NCBI RefSeq assembly: GCF_016802725.1
Contig: NC_052678.1
Span: forward strand, 10,894,483-10,958,482
Source of the DNA: Solenopsis invicta
Taxonomy: Eukaryota > Arthropoda > Insecta > Hymenoptera > Formicidae
Length of the DNA stretch: 64,000 nt
Reading direction: 5' to 3'
The position numbers were made by a program, and so were the translations under genes. The notes beneath the pieces were generated by a model that was not told where the DNA came from, made no database searches, and saw only the letters and a list, made by a program, of their open reading frames with translations. The first letter of the stretch is position 1; every line of letters starts with the position of its first letter. Shown here piece after piece: positions 37,128 through 50,119 of this stretch.

Positions 37128-37755
37128 CTATGCTTTGTCGCATTTTTTCTTATAATAAAATGAGGAATATTCGTTATTTGCGAAAAAGGAAATCGTGGAT
37201 CCTCTGATCGTCCCTAATTCATAATAGTTCGTTAAACAGCTATTATTATAAATATATTTACTTATTCGTGGACGAACTCGGCAAGAAACTCTCATATTTC
37301 CTTTTAAATCTTGTATTATGTTATGGAGTATTTTATTTTTATTGTATAATTTTACATTTAATTCTTCTGATTTTTTTAATTTTAATTTTAATACCTCTAG
37401 TTCTTTATTTTGTTTTATTTGCGTTTCCAATTCTCGAGTGAGTTGCTGATGTTTTTGCGTTAATGTGTTTGCAGGTGGCTCTCTACTCTGTTTTTGAGCC
37501 AAACGAGATTCCATCTGTTAAATAAGTAGAAGTAACTTATAAATATTACATACATCAATAAAAACTTTATATATGTTCTTGTGGTAATTTACCGTGGCTG
37601 AGCCCTTATTTTTGCACTCAAAAGTGCATTTGCACCTTTGAGTGCAAAATTCTTGCTTCGTATAACACGAACACCTGTGGTTACTGCAGATGCTAACGCT
37701 GCAGTAATCCCTCAAGGGGGACTTTTTATTTAAATTTTGCTCTATGTTGAGCCTT
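37128..37755 (-). pseudogene. CXC / kinesin-14 neck unit, copy A
   Basis: Two exon-like pieces fit together. The first (37755-37593) codes 54 residues with spacing C-x4-C-x4-C-x-C-x6-C-x3-C-x-C-x4-C, close to a TSO1/tesmin CXC zinc-binding motif. A 78-bp GT-AG intron follows. The second (from 37514) codes a charged coiled coil running into ILHNIIQDLKGNMRVSCRVRP, the neck and first motor strand of kinesin-14 (ncd/KIFC1). After RVRP the frame loses similarity and reaches a stop, and no P-loop or other motor part is found nearby. It is the best preserved of three copies, with all eight cysteines. It may be a truncated gene or a fragment. Confidence 0.6.
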
Positions 37756-37819
37756 CTGAAACATAAAAACGTATAATAGTAAATAACAAATAAATATTTA
37801 ATATACCATTTCTACTTAC

Positions 37820-38306
37820 CCATTTGATTGAGCCATGGATGAACTCGGTAAAAAACTCATATTTTCTTTCAGATCTTGTATTATATTACGCAGTATTTGA
37901 TTTTTGTTGTGTAATTTTAAATTCAATTCTTCTAACTTTTTATTTCTTTTTTTCTGTATTTCTAATTCCAATTGAATGATTTTACATTGATCTTGTTTTA
38001 ATGTTTTTATAGGTGACTATTCTGTTTGTGAGCCAAACGAGATTTTATCTGTTAAACACAATAAGTAGAAGTAACTTATAAGTATTACATAAATTAAAAA
38101 AGACTTTATATACGTTCTTGTGGTAAGTTACCGTGGCTGACCCTTTATTTTTGCATTCAAAAGTGCGTTTGCACCTTTGAGTGCAAAATTCATGTTTTGT
38201 AAAACAAGAACGCCTGTGATTACAGCAGGTGCTAATGCCGCATCTCGGGTAATCCCTTAACGAGGATATTTTTTTGCTCGAACTTTGATCTTTTGCGTCG
38301 AGCCTT
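37820..38306 (-). pseudogene. CXC / kinesin-14 neck unit, copy B, decayed
   Basis: The CXC-like exon (38306-38132, 58 codons) keeps its frame and both splice sites but has lost several cysteines to Pro or Arg. In the second exon (38048-37820) the ATG equivalent is ATA, a TAA stop appears after about 13 codons, and the motor-start segment after DLKENM is disrupted by a small deletion. The coiled-coil part (KLHNKNQILRNIIQDL) is still clearly related to copy A. Confidence 0.65.
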
Positions 38307-38384
38307 CTGAAACATAAAAACGTTCGTATAATAATAAATGAATATTAAATTAATGTTTAATAAATGTTTTTAATTATAAAAGTG

Positions 38385-38905
38385 TTAATAAAGTGGTAAT
38401 AAATTTAATATAATATCTTTCCGAGTTCTTGGACAAACTCGGCAAAAAACGCGGATATTTCTTTTTATATCTTGAATAGCATTTTGTAATACTCGAATTT
38501 TGTTGTATTGCTTAACAGTAAGTTCCTCTAAGTATTTGTTTTCTTTTTTACGTAAATTCTTAATCACTTCTTGCGTTTTTAACATAATTTAAAAGCTTTT
38601 ACATCTACATTCTTTGGAGCTTTTGAATCAAACGTCTGCGTCAAAATAAGTATTACATAAATTAAAAACGACAGTTTAAAATATACTCAATGTAAAAGAA
38701 ATAAAAATGTTCTGTGGTAATTTACCGTGATTGAGACCTTATTGCTGCATTCTTTTGAATCAAATGTCTGCGCCAAAATAAGTATTACGTAAATTAAAAG
38801 ACAGTTTAAAATATACTCAGTGCTAACGCTGCACCTGCAGTAATACCTCAACGGAGACATATTTTGTTCGAACTACTTAGATCTTTTACGTCGAGCCTTC
38901 CATTA
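38385..38905 (-). pseudogene. CXC / kinesin-14 neck unit, copy C, decayed
   Basis: The CXC-like region (about 38905-38726) is broken by stops and an internal replacement, with only the start (KARRKRSK-like) and the end (ECSNK) left. The neck region (38585-38385) keeps an open frame with a coiled coil and AIQDIKRNIRVFCRVCP, so the Phe of the usual GNIRVFCRVRP is kept while the last Arg is Cys. No motor domain follows. Confidence 0.6.
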
Positions 38906-39718
38906 TCTGATTCAGTCATGTTTCTGTCAGTCTCGTATACTGCAATCTATAACAAAAAACAAAATTTTTCAAACAGTAGCGGAAAGATAGGAATGCTAAC
39001 AATGCTAAAAAAGTACAAAGTATACTTCTAGAAAATATTGATTTCGATGGAAAAAATGTACACACAAAACAGTTGTCTGTTGCTATACAGTCAAATATTT
39101 TGTTTAAATATAAACAAGTCAAGATTGTAACTATTAATAATTATTTAAACTTAATTAAATTAAAAATAATGACTTATAGAATTAATTTGTCACATTAAAA
39201 GATGTAAGACTTCTGGTAATAAGAAAGTGAAAGTGTTATTGGCTACCCCGCGAGTCCTACAAGTGTCCTTCTCGTGGGTTTCAAACCTTCAAATGGATTA
39301 AATCTTGAATTTTTACTTGTTGCATCCGCCGGTACAACAACTCCAAGAAAAAGTATTTTATTTAATTGTTTTTTCTTCAATATTGAAGAAGATAAAATAG
39401 CAAAACTGGAAAAGCTGTGAGAAAGAATATGTGTTTGACAACACAAAATCAATAAAAAGGTAGATATACTGATTTTGAAACAAGGAAGGCACAACACATC
39501 ATTTTCTCCAAATGAAAAGAGAATTCAAAAAATCTCTGTGAAGTTGGCATCACTTTTTCAAAATTTGAAAAAAATATGCACAGTTCTGGTTACTCCTCGA
39601 AGAGTTCTAGAGTCTTCGAATGATTAAAAAAAAAGTTCTGTTGATTAAAGCAATAAAAAAACACTATATAAATTTTGGGGGGGCCAACTTCAAAAATCTC
39701 CAACTTTAAAAAGCTGTA
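38906..39718. other. Junction DNA between kinesin fragments and satellite
   Basis: AT-rich and without a recognised gene. A minus-strand frame (39497-39243) ends in a protein-like stretch containing PADATSKNSRFNPFEGLKP after a possible acceptor. It could be an isolated exon, but I cannot name it. The last 60 bp before the array include an uninterrupted run of seven G bases. Confidence 0.5.
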
Positions 39719-42700
39719 ATAAAATTGGTTTTTTTCCGAATTTCTTCAATATCTCTGTGTTCTGATAGCCCACAGAAGATATATACCTTTTATCATGATG
39801 TATCGAATTTCTGAACTGAAAAAGGAAAGACTTATATCAGTCAAATTTCGAAATTTTTGATTAAAATTTTTTTTGCGAATTTCTCCAATTTCTCTCTGTT
39901 CTGATATCCCCGAGAAGAGTTCTAACTTTTATCATAGTGTATCCAATCGCTAAAGTGAAAGACGAAAGAGTTATATCAGTCAAAGTTCGAAATTTTTGAG
40001 TAAAATTGGTTTTTTTCCGAATTTCTTCAATATCTCTGTGTTCTGATAGCCCACAGAAGATATATACCTTTTATCATGATGTATCGAATTTCTGAACTGA
40101 AAAAGGAAAGACTTATATCAGTCAAATTTCGAAATTTTTGAGTAAAATTTTTTTTGCGAATTTCTACAATATCTCTCTGTTCTGTTATCCCCGAGAAGAG
40201 TTCTAACTTTTATCATAGTGGATCCAATCGCTAAAGTGAAAGACGAAAGAGTTATATCAGTCAAAGTTCGAAATTTTTGAGTAAAATTGGTTTTTTTCCG
40301 AATTTCTTCAATATCTCTGTGTTCTGATAGCCCACAGAAGATATATACCTTTTATCATGATGTATCGAATTTCTGAACTGAAAAAGGAAAGACTTATATC
40401 AGTCAAATTTCGAAATTTTTGAGTAAAATTTTTTTTGCGAATTTCTCCAATATCTCTGTGTTCTGATAGCCCCGAGAAGAGTTCTAACTTTTATCATAAT
40501 GGATCGAATCGCTAAAGTGAAAGACGAAAGAGTTATATCAGTCAAAGTTCGAAATTTTTGAGTAAAATTGGTTTTTTTCCGAATTTCTTCAATATCTCTC
40601 TGTTCTGATAGCCCACAGAAGATATATACCTTTTATCATGATGTATCGAATTTCTGAACTGAAAAAGGAAAGACTTATATCAGTCAAATTTCGAAATTTT
40701 TGAGTAAAATTTTTTTTGCGAATTTCTCCAATATCTCTCTGTTCTTATATCCCCGAGAAGAGTTCTAACTTTTATCATAGTGTATCCAATCGCTAAAGTG
40801 AAAGACGAAAGAGTTATATCAGTCAAAGTTCGAAATTTTTGAGTAAAATTGGTTTTTTTCCGAATTTCTTCAATATCTCTGTGTTCTGATAGCCCACAGA
40901 AGATATATACCTTTTATCATGATGTATCGAATTTCTGAACTGAAAAAGGAAAGACTTATATCAGTCAAATTTCGAAATTTTTGATTAAAATTTTTTTTGC
41001 GAATTTCTACAATTTCTCTCTGTTCTGATATCCCCGAGAAGAGTTCTAACTTTTATCATAGTGTATCCAATCGCTAAAGTGAAAGACGAAAGAGTTATAT
41101 CAGTCAAAGTTCGAAATTTTTGAGTAAAATTGGTTTTTTTCCGAATTTCTTCAATATCTCTCTGTTCTGATAGCCCACAGAAGATATATACCTTTTATCA
41201 TGATGTATCGAATTTCTGAACTGAAAAAGGAAAGACTTATATCAGTCAAATTTCGAAATTTTTGAGTAAAATTTTTTTTGCGAATTTCTCCAATATCTCT
41301 GTGTTCTGATAGCCCCGAGAAGAGTTCTAACTTTTATCATAGTGTATCCAATCGCTAAAGTGAAAGACGAAAGAGTTATATCAGTCAAAGTTCGAAATTT
41401 TTGAGTAAAATTGGTTTTTTTCCGAATTTCTTCAATATCTCTCTGTTCTGATAGCCCACAGAAGATATATACCTTTTATCATGATGTATCGAATTTCTGA
41501 ACTGAAAAAGGAAAGACTTATATCAGTCAAATTTCGAAATTTTTGAGTAAATTTTTTTTGCGAATTTCTCCAATATCTCTGTGTTCTGATAGCCCCGAGA
41601 AGAGTTCTAACTTTTATCATAATGGATCGAATCGCTAAAGTGAAAGACGAAAGAGTTATATCAGTCAAAGTTCGAAATTTTTGAGTAAAATTGGTTTTTT
41701 TCCGAATTTCTTCAATATCTCTCTGTTCTGATAGCCCACAGAAGATATATACCTTTTATCATGATGTATCGAATTTCTGAACTGAAAAAGGAAAGACTTA
41801 TATCAGTCAAATTTCGATATTATTGAGTAAAATTTTTTTTGCGAATTTCTTTAATATCTCTGTGTTCTGATAACCCCGAGAAAAGTTCTAACTTTTATCA
41901 TAATGGATCGAATCGCTAAAGTGAAAGACGAAAGTGTTATATCAGTCAAAGTTCGAAATTTTTGAGTAAAATTGGTTTTTTTCCGAATTTCTTCAATATC
42001 TCTCTGTTCTGATAGCCCACAGAAGATATATACCTTTTATCATGATGTATCGAATTTCTGAACTGAAAAAGGAAAGACTTATATCAGTCAAATTTCGAAA
42101 TTTTTGAGTAAAATTTTTTTTGCGAATTTCTCCAATATCTCTCTGTTCTTATATCCCCGAGAAGAGTTCTAACTTTTATCATAGTGTATCCAATCGCTAA
42201 AGTGAAAGACGAAAGAGTTATATCAGTCAAAGTTCGAAATTTTTGAGTAAAATTGGTTTTTTTCCGAATTTCTTCAATATCTCTCTGTTCTGATAGCCCA
42301 CAGAAGATATATACCTTTTATCATGATGTATCGAATTTCTGAACTGAAAAAGGAAAGACTTATATCAGTCAAATTTCGAAATTTTTGAGTAAAATTTTTT
42401 TTGCGAATTTCTCCAATATCTCTGTGTTCTGATAGCCCCGAGAAGAGTTCTAACTTTTATCATAATGGATCGAATCGCTAAAGTGAAAGACGAAAGTGTT
42501 ATATCAGTCAAAGTTCGAAATTTTTGAGTAAAATTGGTTTTTTTCCGAATTTCTTCAATATCTCTCTGTTCTGATAGCCCACAGAAGATATATACCTTTT
42601 ATCATGATGTATCGAATTTCTGAACTGAAAAAGGAAAGACTTATATCAGTCAAATTTCGAAATTTTTGAGTAAAATTTTTTTTGCGAATTTCTACAATAT

Positions 42701-45700
42701 CTCTCTGTTCTGTTATCCCCGAGAAGAGTTCTAACTTTTATCATAGTGGATCCAATCGCTAAAGTGAAAGACGAAAGAGTTATATCAGTCAAAGTTCGAA
42801 ATTTTTGAGTAAAATTGGTTTTTTTCCGAATTTCTTCAATATCTCTGTGTTCTGATAGCCCACAGAAGATATATACCTTTTATCATGATGTATCGAATTT
42901 CTGAACTGAAAAAGGAAAGACTTATATCAGTCAAATTTCGAAATTTTTGAATAAAATTTTTTTTGCGAATTTCTCCAATTTCTCTCTGTTCTGATATCCC
43001 CGAGAAGAGTTCTAACTTTTATCATAGTGTATCCAATCGCTAAAGTGAAAGGCGAAAGAGTTATATCAGTCAAAGTTCGAAATTTTTGAGTAAAATTGGT
43101 TTTTTTCCGAATTTCTTCAATATCTCTGTGTTCTGATAGCCCACAGAAGATATATACCTTTTATCATGATGTATCGAATTTCTGAACTGAAAAAGGAAAG
43201 ACTTATATCAGTCAAATTTCGAAATTTTTGAGTAAAATTTTTTTTGCGAATTTCTCCAATATCTCTGTGTTCTGATAGCCCCGAGAAGAGTTCTAACTTT
43301 TATCATAATGTATCGAATCGCTAAAGTGAAAGACGAAAGAGTTATATCAGTCAAAGTTCGAAATTTTTGAGTAAAATTGGTTTTTTTCCGAATTTCTTCA
43401 ATATCTCTGTGTTCTGATAGCCCACAGAAGATATATACCCTTTATCATGATGTATCGAATTTCTGAACTGAAAAAGGAAAGACTTATATCAGTCAAATTT
43501 CGAAATTTTTGAGTAAAATTTTTTTTGCGAATTTCTCCAATATCTCTGTGTTCTGATAGCCCCGAGAAGAGTTCTAACTTTTATCATAGTGTATCCAATC
43601 GCTAAAGTGAAAGACGAAAGATTTATATCAGTCAAAGTTCGAAATTTTTGAGTAAAATTGGTTTTTTTCCGAATTTTTTCAATATCTCTGTGTTCTGATA
43701 GCACTGAGAAGAGATATAACTTTTATCATGATGTATCGAATCTCTGAACTGAAAAAGGAAAGACTTATTTCAGGCAAATTTCGAAAAATTTGACTAAAAT
43801 TTTTTTTGCGAATTTCTCCAATATCTCCGTGTTCTCATAGCCCACAGAAGATATATACCTTTTATCATGATGTATCGAATTTCTGAACTGAAAAAGGAAA
43901 GACTTATATCAGTCAAATTTCGAAATTTTTGAGTAAAATTTTTTTTGCGAATTTCTCCAATATCTCTGTGTTCTGATAGCCCCGAGAAGAGTTCTAACTT
44001 TTATCATAATAAAACGAATCGCTAAAGTGAAAGACGAAAGAGTTATATCAGTCAAAGTTCGAAATTTTGGAGTAAAATTGGTTTTTTTCCGAATTTCTTC
44101 AATATCTCCGTGTTCTGATAGCCCACAGAAGATATATACCTTTTATCATGATGTATCGAATTTCTGAACTGAAAAAGGAAAGACTTATATCAGTCAAATT
44201 TCGAAATTTTTGAGGTAAATTTTTTTTGCGAATTTCTCCAATATCTCTGTGTTCTGATAGCCCCGAGAAGAGTTCTAACTTTTATCATAATGGATCGAAT
44301 CGCTAAAGTGAAAGACGAAAGAGTTATATCAGTCAAAGTTCGAAATTTTGGAGTAAAATTGGTTTTTTTCCGAATTTCTTCAATATCTCTGTGTTCTGAT
44401 AGCCCACAGAAGATATATACCTTTTATCATGATGTATCGAATTTCTGAACTGAAAAAGGAAAGACTTATATCAGTCAATTTTCGAAATTTTTGAGTAAAA
44501 ATTTTTTTGCGAATTTCTCCAATATCTCTGTGTTCTGATAGCCCCGAGAAGAGTTCTAACTTTTATCATAGTGTATCCAATCGCTAAAGTGAAAGACGAA
44601 AGAGTTATATCAGTCAAAGTTCGAAATTTTTGAGTAAAATTGGTTTTTTTCCGAATTTCTTCAATATCTCTCTGTTCTGATAGCCCACAGAAGATATATA
44701 CCTTTTATCATGATGTATCGAATTTCTGAACTGAAAAAGGAAAGACTTATATCAGTCAAATTTCGAAATTTTTGAGTAAAATTTTTTTTGCGAATTTCTC
44801 CAATATCTCTGTGTTCTGATAGCCCCGAGAAGAGTTCTAACTTTTATCATAGTGTATCCAATCGCTAAAGTGAAAGACGAAAGAGTTATATCAGTCAAAG
44901 TTCGAAATTTTTGAGTAAAATTGGTTTTTTTCCGAATTTCTTCAATATCTCTGTGTTCTGATAGCCCACAGAAGATATATACCCTTTATCATGATGTATC
45001 GAATTTCTGAACTGAAAAAGGAAAGACTTATATCAGTCAAATTTCGAAATTTTTGATTAAAATTTTTTTTGCGAATTTCTCCAATTTCTCTCTGTTCTGA
45101 TATCCCCGAGAAGAGTTCTAACTTTTATCATAGTGTATCCAATCGCTAAAGTGAAAGGCGAAAGAGTTATATCAGTCAAAGTTCGAAATTTTTGAGTAAA
45201 ATTGGTTTTTTTCCGAATTTCTTCAATATCTCTCTGTTCTGATAGCCCACAGAAGATATATACCTTTTATCATGATGTATCGAATTTCTGAACTGAAAAA
45301 GGAAAGACTTATATCAGTCAAATTTCGAAATTTTTGAGTAAAATTTTTTTTGCGAATTTCTCCAATATCTCTCTGTTCTTATATCCCCGAGAAGAGTTCT
45401 AACTTTTATCATAGTGTATCCAATCGCTAAAGTGAAAGACGAAAGAGTTATATCAGTCAAAGTTCGAAATTTTTGAGTAAAATTGGTTTTTTTCCGAATT
45501 TCTTCAATATCTCTGTGTTCTGATAGCCCACAGAAGATATATACCTTTTATCATGATGTATCGAATTTCTGAACTGAAAAAGGAAAGACTTATATCAGTC
45601 AAATTTCGAAATTTTTGAGTAAAATTTTTTTTGCGAATTTCTCCAATATCTCTCTGTTCTTATATCCCCGAGAAGAGTTCTAACTTTTATCATAGTGTAT

Positions 45701-47480
45701 CCAATCGCTAAAGTGAAAGACGAAAGAGTTATATCAGTCAAAGTTCGAAATTTTTGAGTAAAATTGGTTTTTTTCCGAATTTCTTCAATATCTCTGTGTT
45801 CTGATAGCCCACAGAAGATATATACCTTTTATCATGATGTATCAAATTTCTGAACTGAAAAAGGAAAGACTTATATCAGTCAAATTTCGAAATTTTTGAG
45901 TAAAATTTTTTTTGCGAATTTCTTCAATATCTCTGTGTTCTGATAGCCCCGAGAAGAGTTCTAACTTTTATCATAATGGATCGAATCGCTAAAGTGAAAG
46001 ACGAAAGAGTTATATCAGTCAAAGTTCGAAATTTTTGAGTAAAATTGGTTTTTTTCCGAATTTCTTCAATATCTCTGTGTTCTGATAGCCCACAGAAGAT
46101 ATATACCTTTTATCATGATGTATCGAATTTCTGAACTGAAAATTGAAAGACTTATATCAGTCAAAATTCGAAATCTTTGAGTAAAATTTTTTTTGCGAAT
46201 TTCTCCAATATCTCTGTGTTCTGATATCCCCGAGAAGAGTTCTAACTTTTATCATAGTGGATCCAATCGCTAAAGTGAAAGACGAAAGAGTTATATCAGT
46301 CAAAGTTCGAAATTTTTGAGTAAAATTGGTTTTTTTCCGAATTTCTTCAATATCTCTGTGTTCTGATAGCCCACAGAAGATATATACCTTTTATCATGAT
46401 GTATCGAATTTCTGAACTGAAAAAGGAAAGACTTATATCAGTCAAATTTCGAAATTATTGAGTAAAATTTTTTTGCGAATTTCTTCAATATCTCTGTGTT
46501 CTGATAGCCCCGAGAAGAGTTCTAACTTTTATCATAATGGATCGAATCGCTAAAGTGAAAGACGAAAGAGTTATATCAGTCAAAGTTCGAAATTTTTGAG
46601 TAAAATTGGTTTTTTTCCGAATTTCTTCAATATCTCTGTGTTCTGATAGCCCACAGAAGATATATACCTTTTATCATGATGTATCGAATTTCTGAACTGA
46701 AAAAGGAAAGACTTATATCAGTCAAATTTCGAAATTTTTGATTAAAATTTTTTTTGCGAATTTCTCCAATTTCTCTCTGTTCTGATATCCCCGAGAAGAG
46801 TTCTAACTTTTATCATAGTGTATCCAATCGCTAAAGTGAAAGACGAAAGTGTTATATCAGTCAAAGTTCGAAATTTTTGAGTAAAATTGGTTTTTTTCCG
46901 AATTTCTTCAATATCTCTGTGTTCTGATAGCCCACAGAAGATATATACCTTTTATCATGATGTATCGAATTTCTGAACTGAAAAAGGAAAGACTTATATC
47001 AGTCAAACTTCGAAATTATTGAGTAAAATTTTTTTTGCGAATTTCTTTAATATCTCTGTGTTCTGATAACCCCGAGAAAAGTTCTAACTTTTATCATAAT
47101 GGATCGAATCGCTAAAGTGAAAGACGAAAGTGTTATATCAGTCAAAGTTCGAAATTTTTGAGTAAAATTGGTTTTTTTCCGAATTTCTTCAATATCTCTG
47201 TGTTCTGATAGCCCACAGAAGATATATACCTTTTATCATGATGTATCGATTTTCTGAACTGAAAAAGGAAAGACTTATATCAGTCAAATTTCGAAATTTT
47301 TGAATAAAATTTTTTTTGCGAATTACTCCAATTTCTCTCTGTTCTGATATCCCCGAGAAGAGTTCTAACTTTTATCATAGTGTATCCAATCGCTAAAGTG
47401 AAAGACGAAAGAGTTATATCAGTCAAAGTTCGAAATTTTTGAGTAAAATTGGTTTTTTTCCGAATTTCTTCAATATCTCT
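39719..47480. repeat. Satellite block 1, mostly canonical A/B dimers
   Basis: About 7.8 kb of regular A-B alternation. Variation is mainly CTGTG/CTCTG, GATAGC/GATATC and GTGTATCC/ATGGATCG in the B monomer, shared between distant dimers. One diverged patch lies at about 43685-43850 (CACTGAGAAGAGATATAAC, then TCTCCGTGTTCTCATAG). Confidence 0.85.
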
Positions 47481-48840
47481 GTGTTCTGATAGCCCTGAGA
47501 AAAGATATAACTTTTATCATGATGTATCGAATCGCTGAACTGAAAAAGGAAAGACTTATATCAGGCAAATTTCGAAATATTTGACTAATACCTTTTTTCA
47601 GAATTTCTCCAATATCTCTGTGTTCTGATAGCTCCGAGAAAAGGTCTAACTTCTATCATAATGAATCGAATCGCTAAAGTGAAAGACGAAAATGTTATAT
47701 CAGTCAAAGTTCGAAATTTTTTAGTAAAATGGGTTTTTTTGCGAATTTCTCCAATATCTCCGTGTTCTCATAGCCCACAGAAGAGATACAACTTTTATCA
47801 TGATGTACCGAATCGCTGAACTGAAAAAGGAAAGACTTATATCAGGCAAATTTCGAAAGATTTGAGAAAAATTTTTTTTGCGAATTTCTCCGATATCTTT
47901 GTGTTCTGATAGCCCCGAGAAGGGTTCTAACTTTTATCATAATGGATCGAATCGCTAAAGTGAAATACGAAAGAATTATATCAGTCAAAGTTCGACATTT
48001 TTGAGTAAAATTGGTTTTTTTCCGAATTTTTTCAATATCTCTGTGTTCTGATAGCACTGAGAAGAGATATAACTTTTATCATGATGTATCGAATCTCTGA
48101 ACTGAAAAAGGAAAGACTTATTTCAGGCAAATTTCGAAAAATTTGACTAAAATTTTTTTTGCGAATTTCTCCAATATCTCCGTGTTCTCATAGCCCACAG
48201 AAGAGATATAACTTTTATCATGATGTATCCAATCGCTGAACTGAAAAAGGAAAGACTTATATCAGGCAAATTTCGAAATTTTTGAGAAAAATTTTTTTTT
48301 GCGAATTTCTCCAATATCACTGTGTTCTGATAGCCCAGAAGAGGTCTAACTTCTATCATAATGAATCGAATCGCTAAAGTGAAAGACGAAAGAGTTATAT
48401 CAGTCAAAGTTCGAAATTTTTGAGTAAAATTGGTTTTTTTCCGAATTTCTTCAATATCTCTGTGTTCTGATAGCCCTGAGAAGAGATATAACTTTTATCA
48501 TGATGTATCGAATCGCTGAACTGAAAAAGGAAAGACTTATATCAGGCAAATTTCGACATTTTTGAGTAAAATTTTTTTTTGCGAATTTCTCCAATATCTC
48601 TGTGTTCTGGAAGCTCCGAGAAGAGGTCTAACTTCTATCATAATGAATCGAATCGCTAAAGTGAAAGACGAAAGAGTTATATCCGTCAAAGTTCAAAATT
48701 TTTTAGTAAAATTGGTTTTTTTGCGAATTTCTCCAATATCTCCCTGTTCTCATAGCCCACAGAAGAGATACAACTTTTATCATGATGTACCGAATCGCTG
48801 AACTGAAAAAGGAAAGACTTATATCAGGCAAATTTCGAAA
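47480..48840. repeat. Satellite block with diverged monomers
   Basis: Monomers here carry a third and a fourth set of diagnostic changes: CCCTGAGAAAAGATATAAC, TCATAGCCCACAGAAGAGAT and GCTCCGAGAAGAGGTCTAAC, with TCAGGCAAATTTCG in place of TCAGTCAAATTTCG. Canonical dimers return at about 48840. Confidence 0.8.
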
Positions 48841-50119
48841 TTTTTGAGTAAAATTTTTTTTGCGAATTTCTCCAATATCTCTCTGTTCTGATATCCCCGA
48901 GAAGAGTTCTAACTTTTATCATAGTGGATCCAATCGCTAAAGCGAAAGACGAAAGAGTTATATCAGTCAAAGTTCGAAATTTTTGAGTAAAATTGGTTTT
49001 TTTCCGAATTTCTTCAATATCTCTGTGTTCTGATAGCCCACAGAAGATATATACCTTTTATCATGATGTATCGAATTTCTGAACTGAAAAAGGAAAGACT
49101 TATATCAGTCAAATTTCGAAATTATTGAGTAAAATTTTTTTGCGAATTTCTTAATATCTCTGTGTTCTGATAGCCCCGAGAAGAGTTCTAACTTTTATCA
49201 TAATGGATCGAATCGCTAAAGTGAAAGACGAAAGAGTTATATCAGTCAAAGTTCGAAATTTTTGAGTAAAATTGGTTTTTTTCCGAATTTCTTCAATATC
49301 TCTGTGTTATGATAGCCCACAGAAGATATATACCCTTTATCATGATGTATCGAATTTCTGAACTGAAAAAGGAAAGACTTTTATCAGTCAAACTTCGAAA
49401 TTATTGAGTAAAATTTTTTTTGCGAATTTCTTTAATATCTCTGTGTTCTGATAGCCCCGAGAAGAGTTCTAACTTTTATCATAATGGATCGAATCGCTTA
49501 AGTGAAAGACGAAAGAGTTATATCAGTCAAAGTTCGAAATTTTTGAGTAAAATTGGTTTTTTTCCGAATTTCTTCAATATCTCTGTGTTCTGATAGCCCA
49601 CAGAAGATATATACCCTTTATCATGATGTATCGAATTTCTGAACTGAAAAAGGGAAGACTTATATCAGTCAAATTTCGAAATTTTTGAATAAAATTTTTT
49701 TTGCGAATTACTCCAATTTCTCTCTGTTCTGATATCCCCGAGAAGAGTTCTAACTTTTATCATAGAGGATCCAATCGCTAAAGTGAAAGACGAAAGGGTT
49801 ATATCAGTCAAAGTTCGAAATTTTTGAATAAAATTTGTTTTTTTCCGAATTTCTTCAATATCTCTGTGTTCTGATAGCCCACAGAAGATATATACCTTTT
49901 ATCATGATGTATCGAATTTCTGAACTGAAAAAGGGAAGACTTATATCAGTCAAATTTCGAAATTTTTGAATAAAATTTTTTTTGCGAATTACTCCAATTT
50001 CTCTCTGTTCTGATATCCCCGAGAAGAGTTCTAACTTTTATCATAGTGTATCCAATCGCTAAAGTGAAAGACGAAAGAGTTATATCAGTCAAAGTTCGAA
50101 ATTTTTGAGTAAAATTGGT

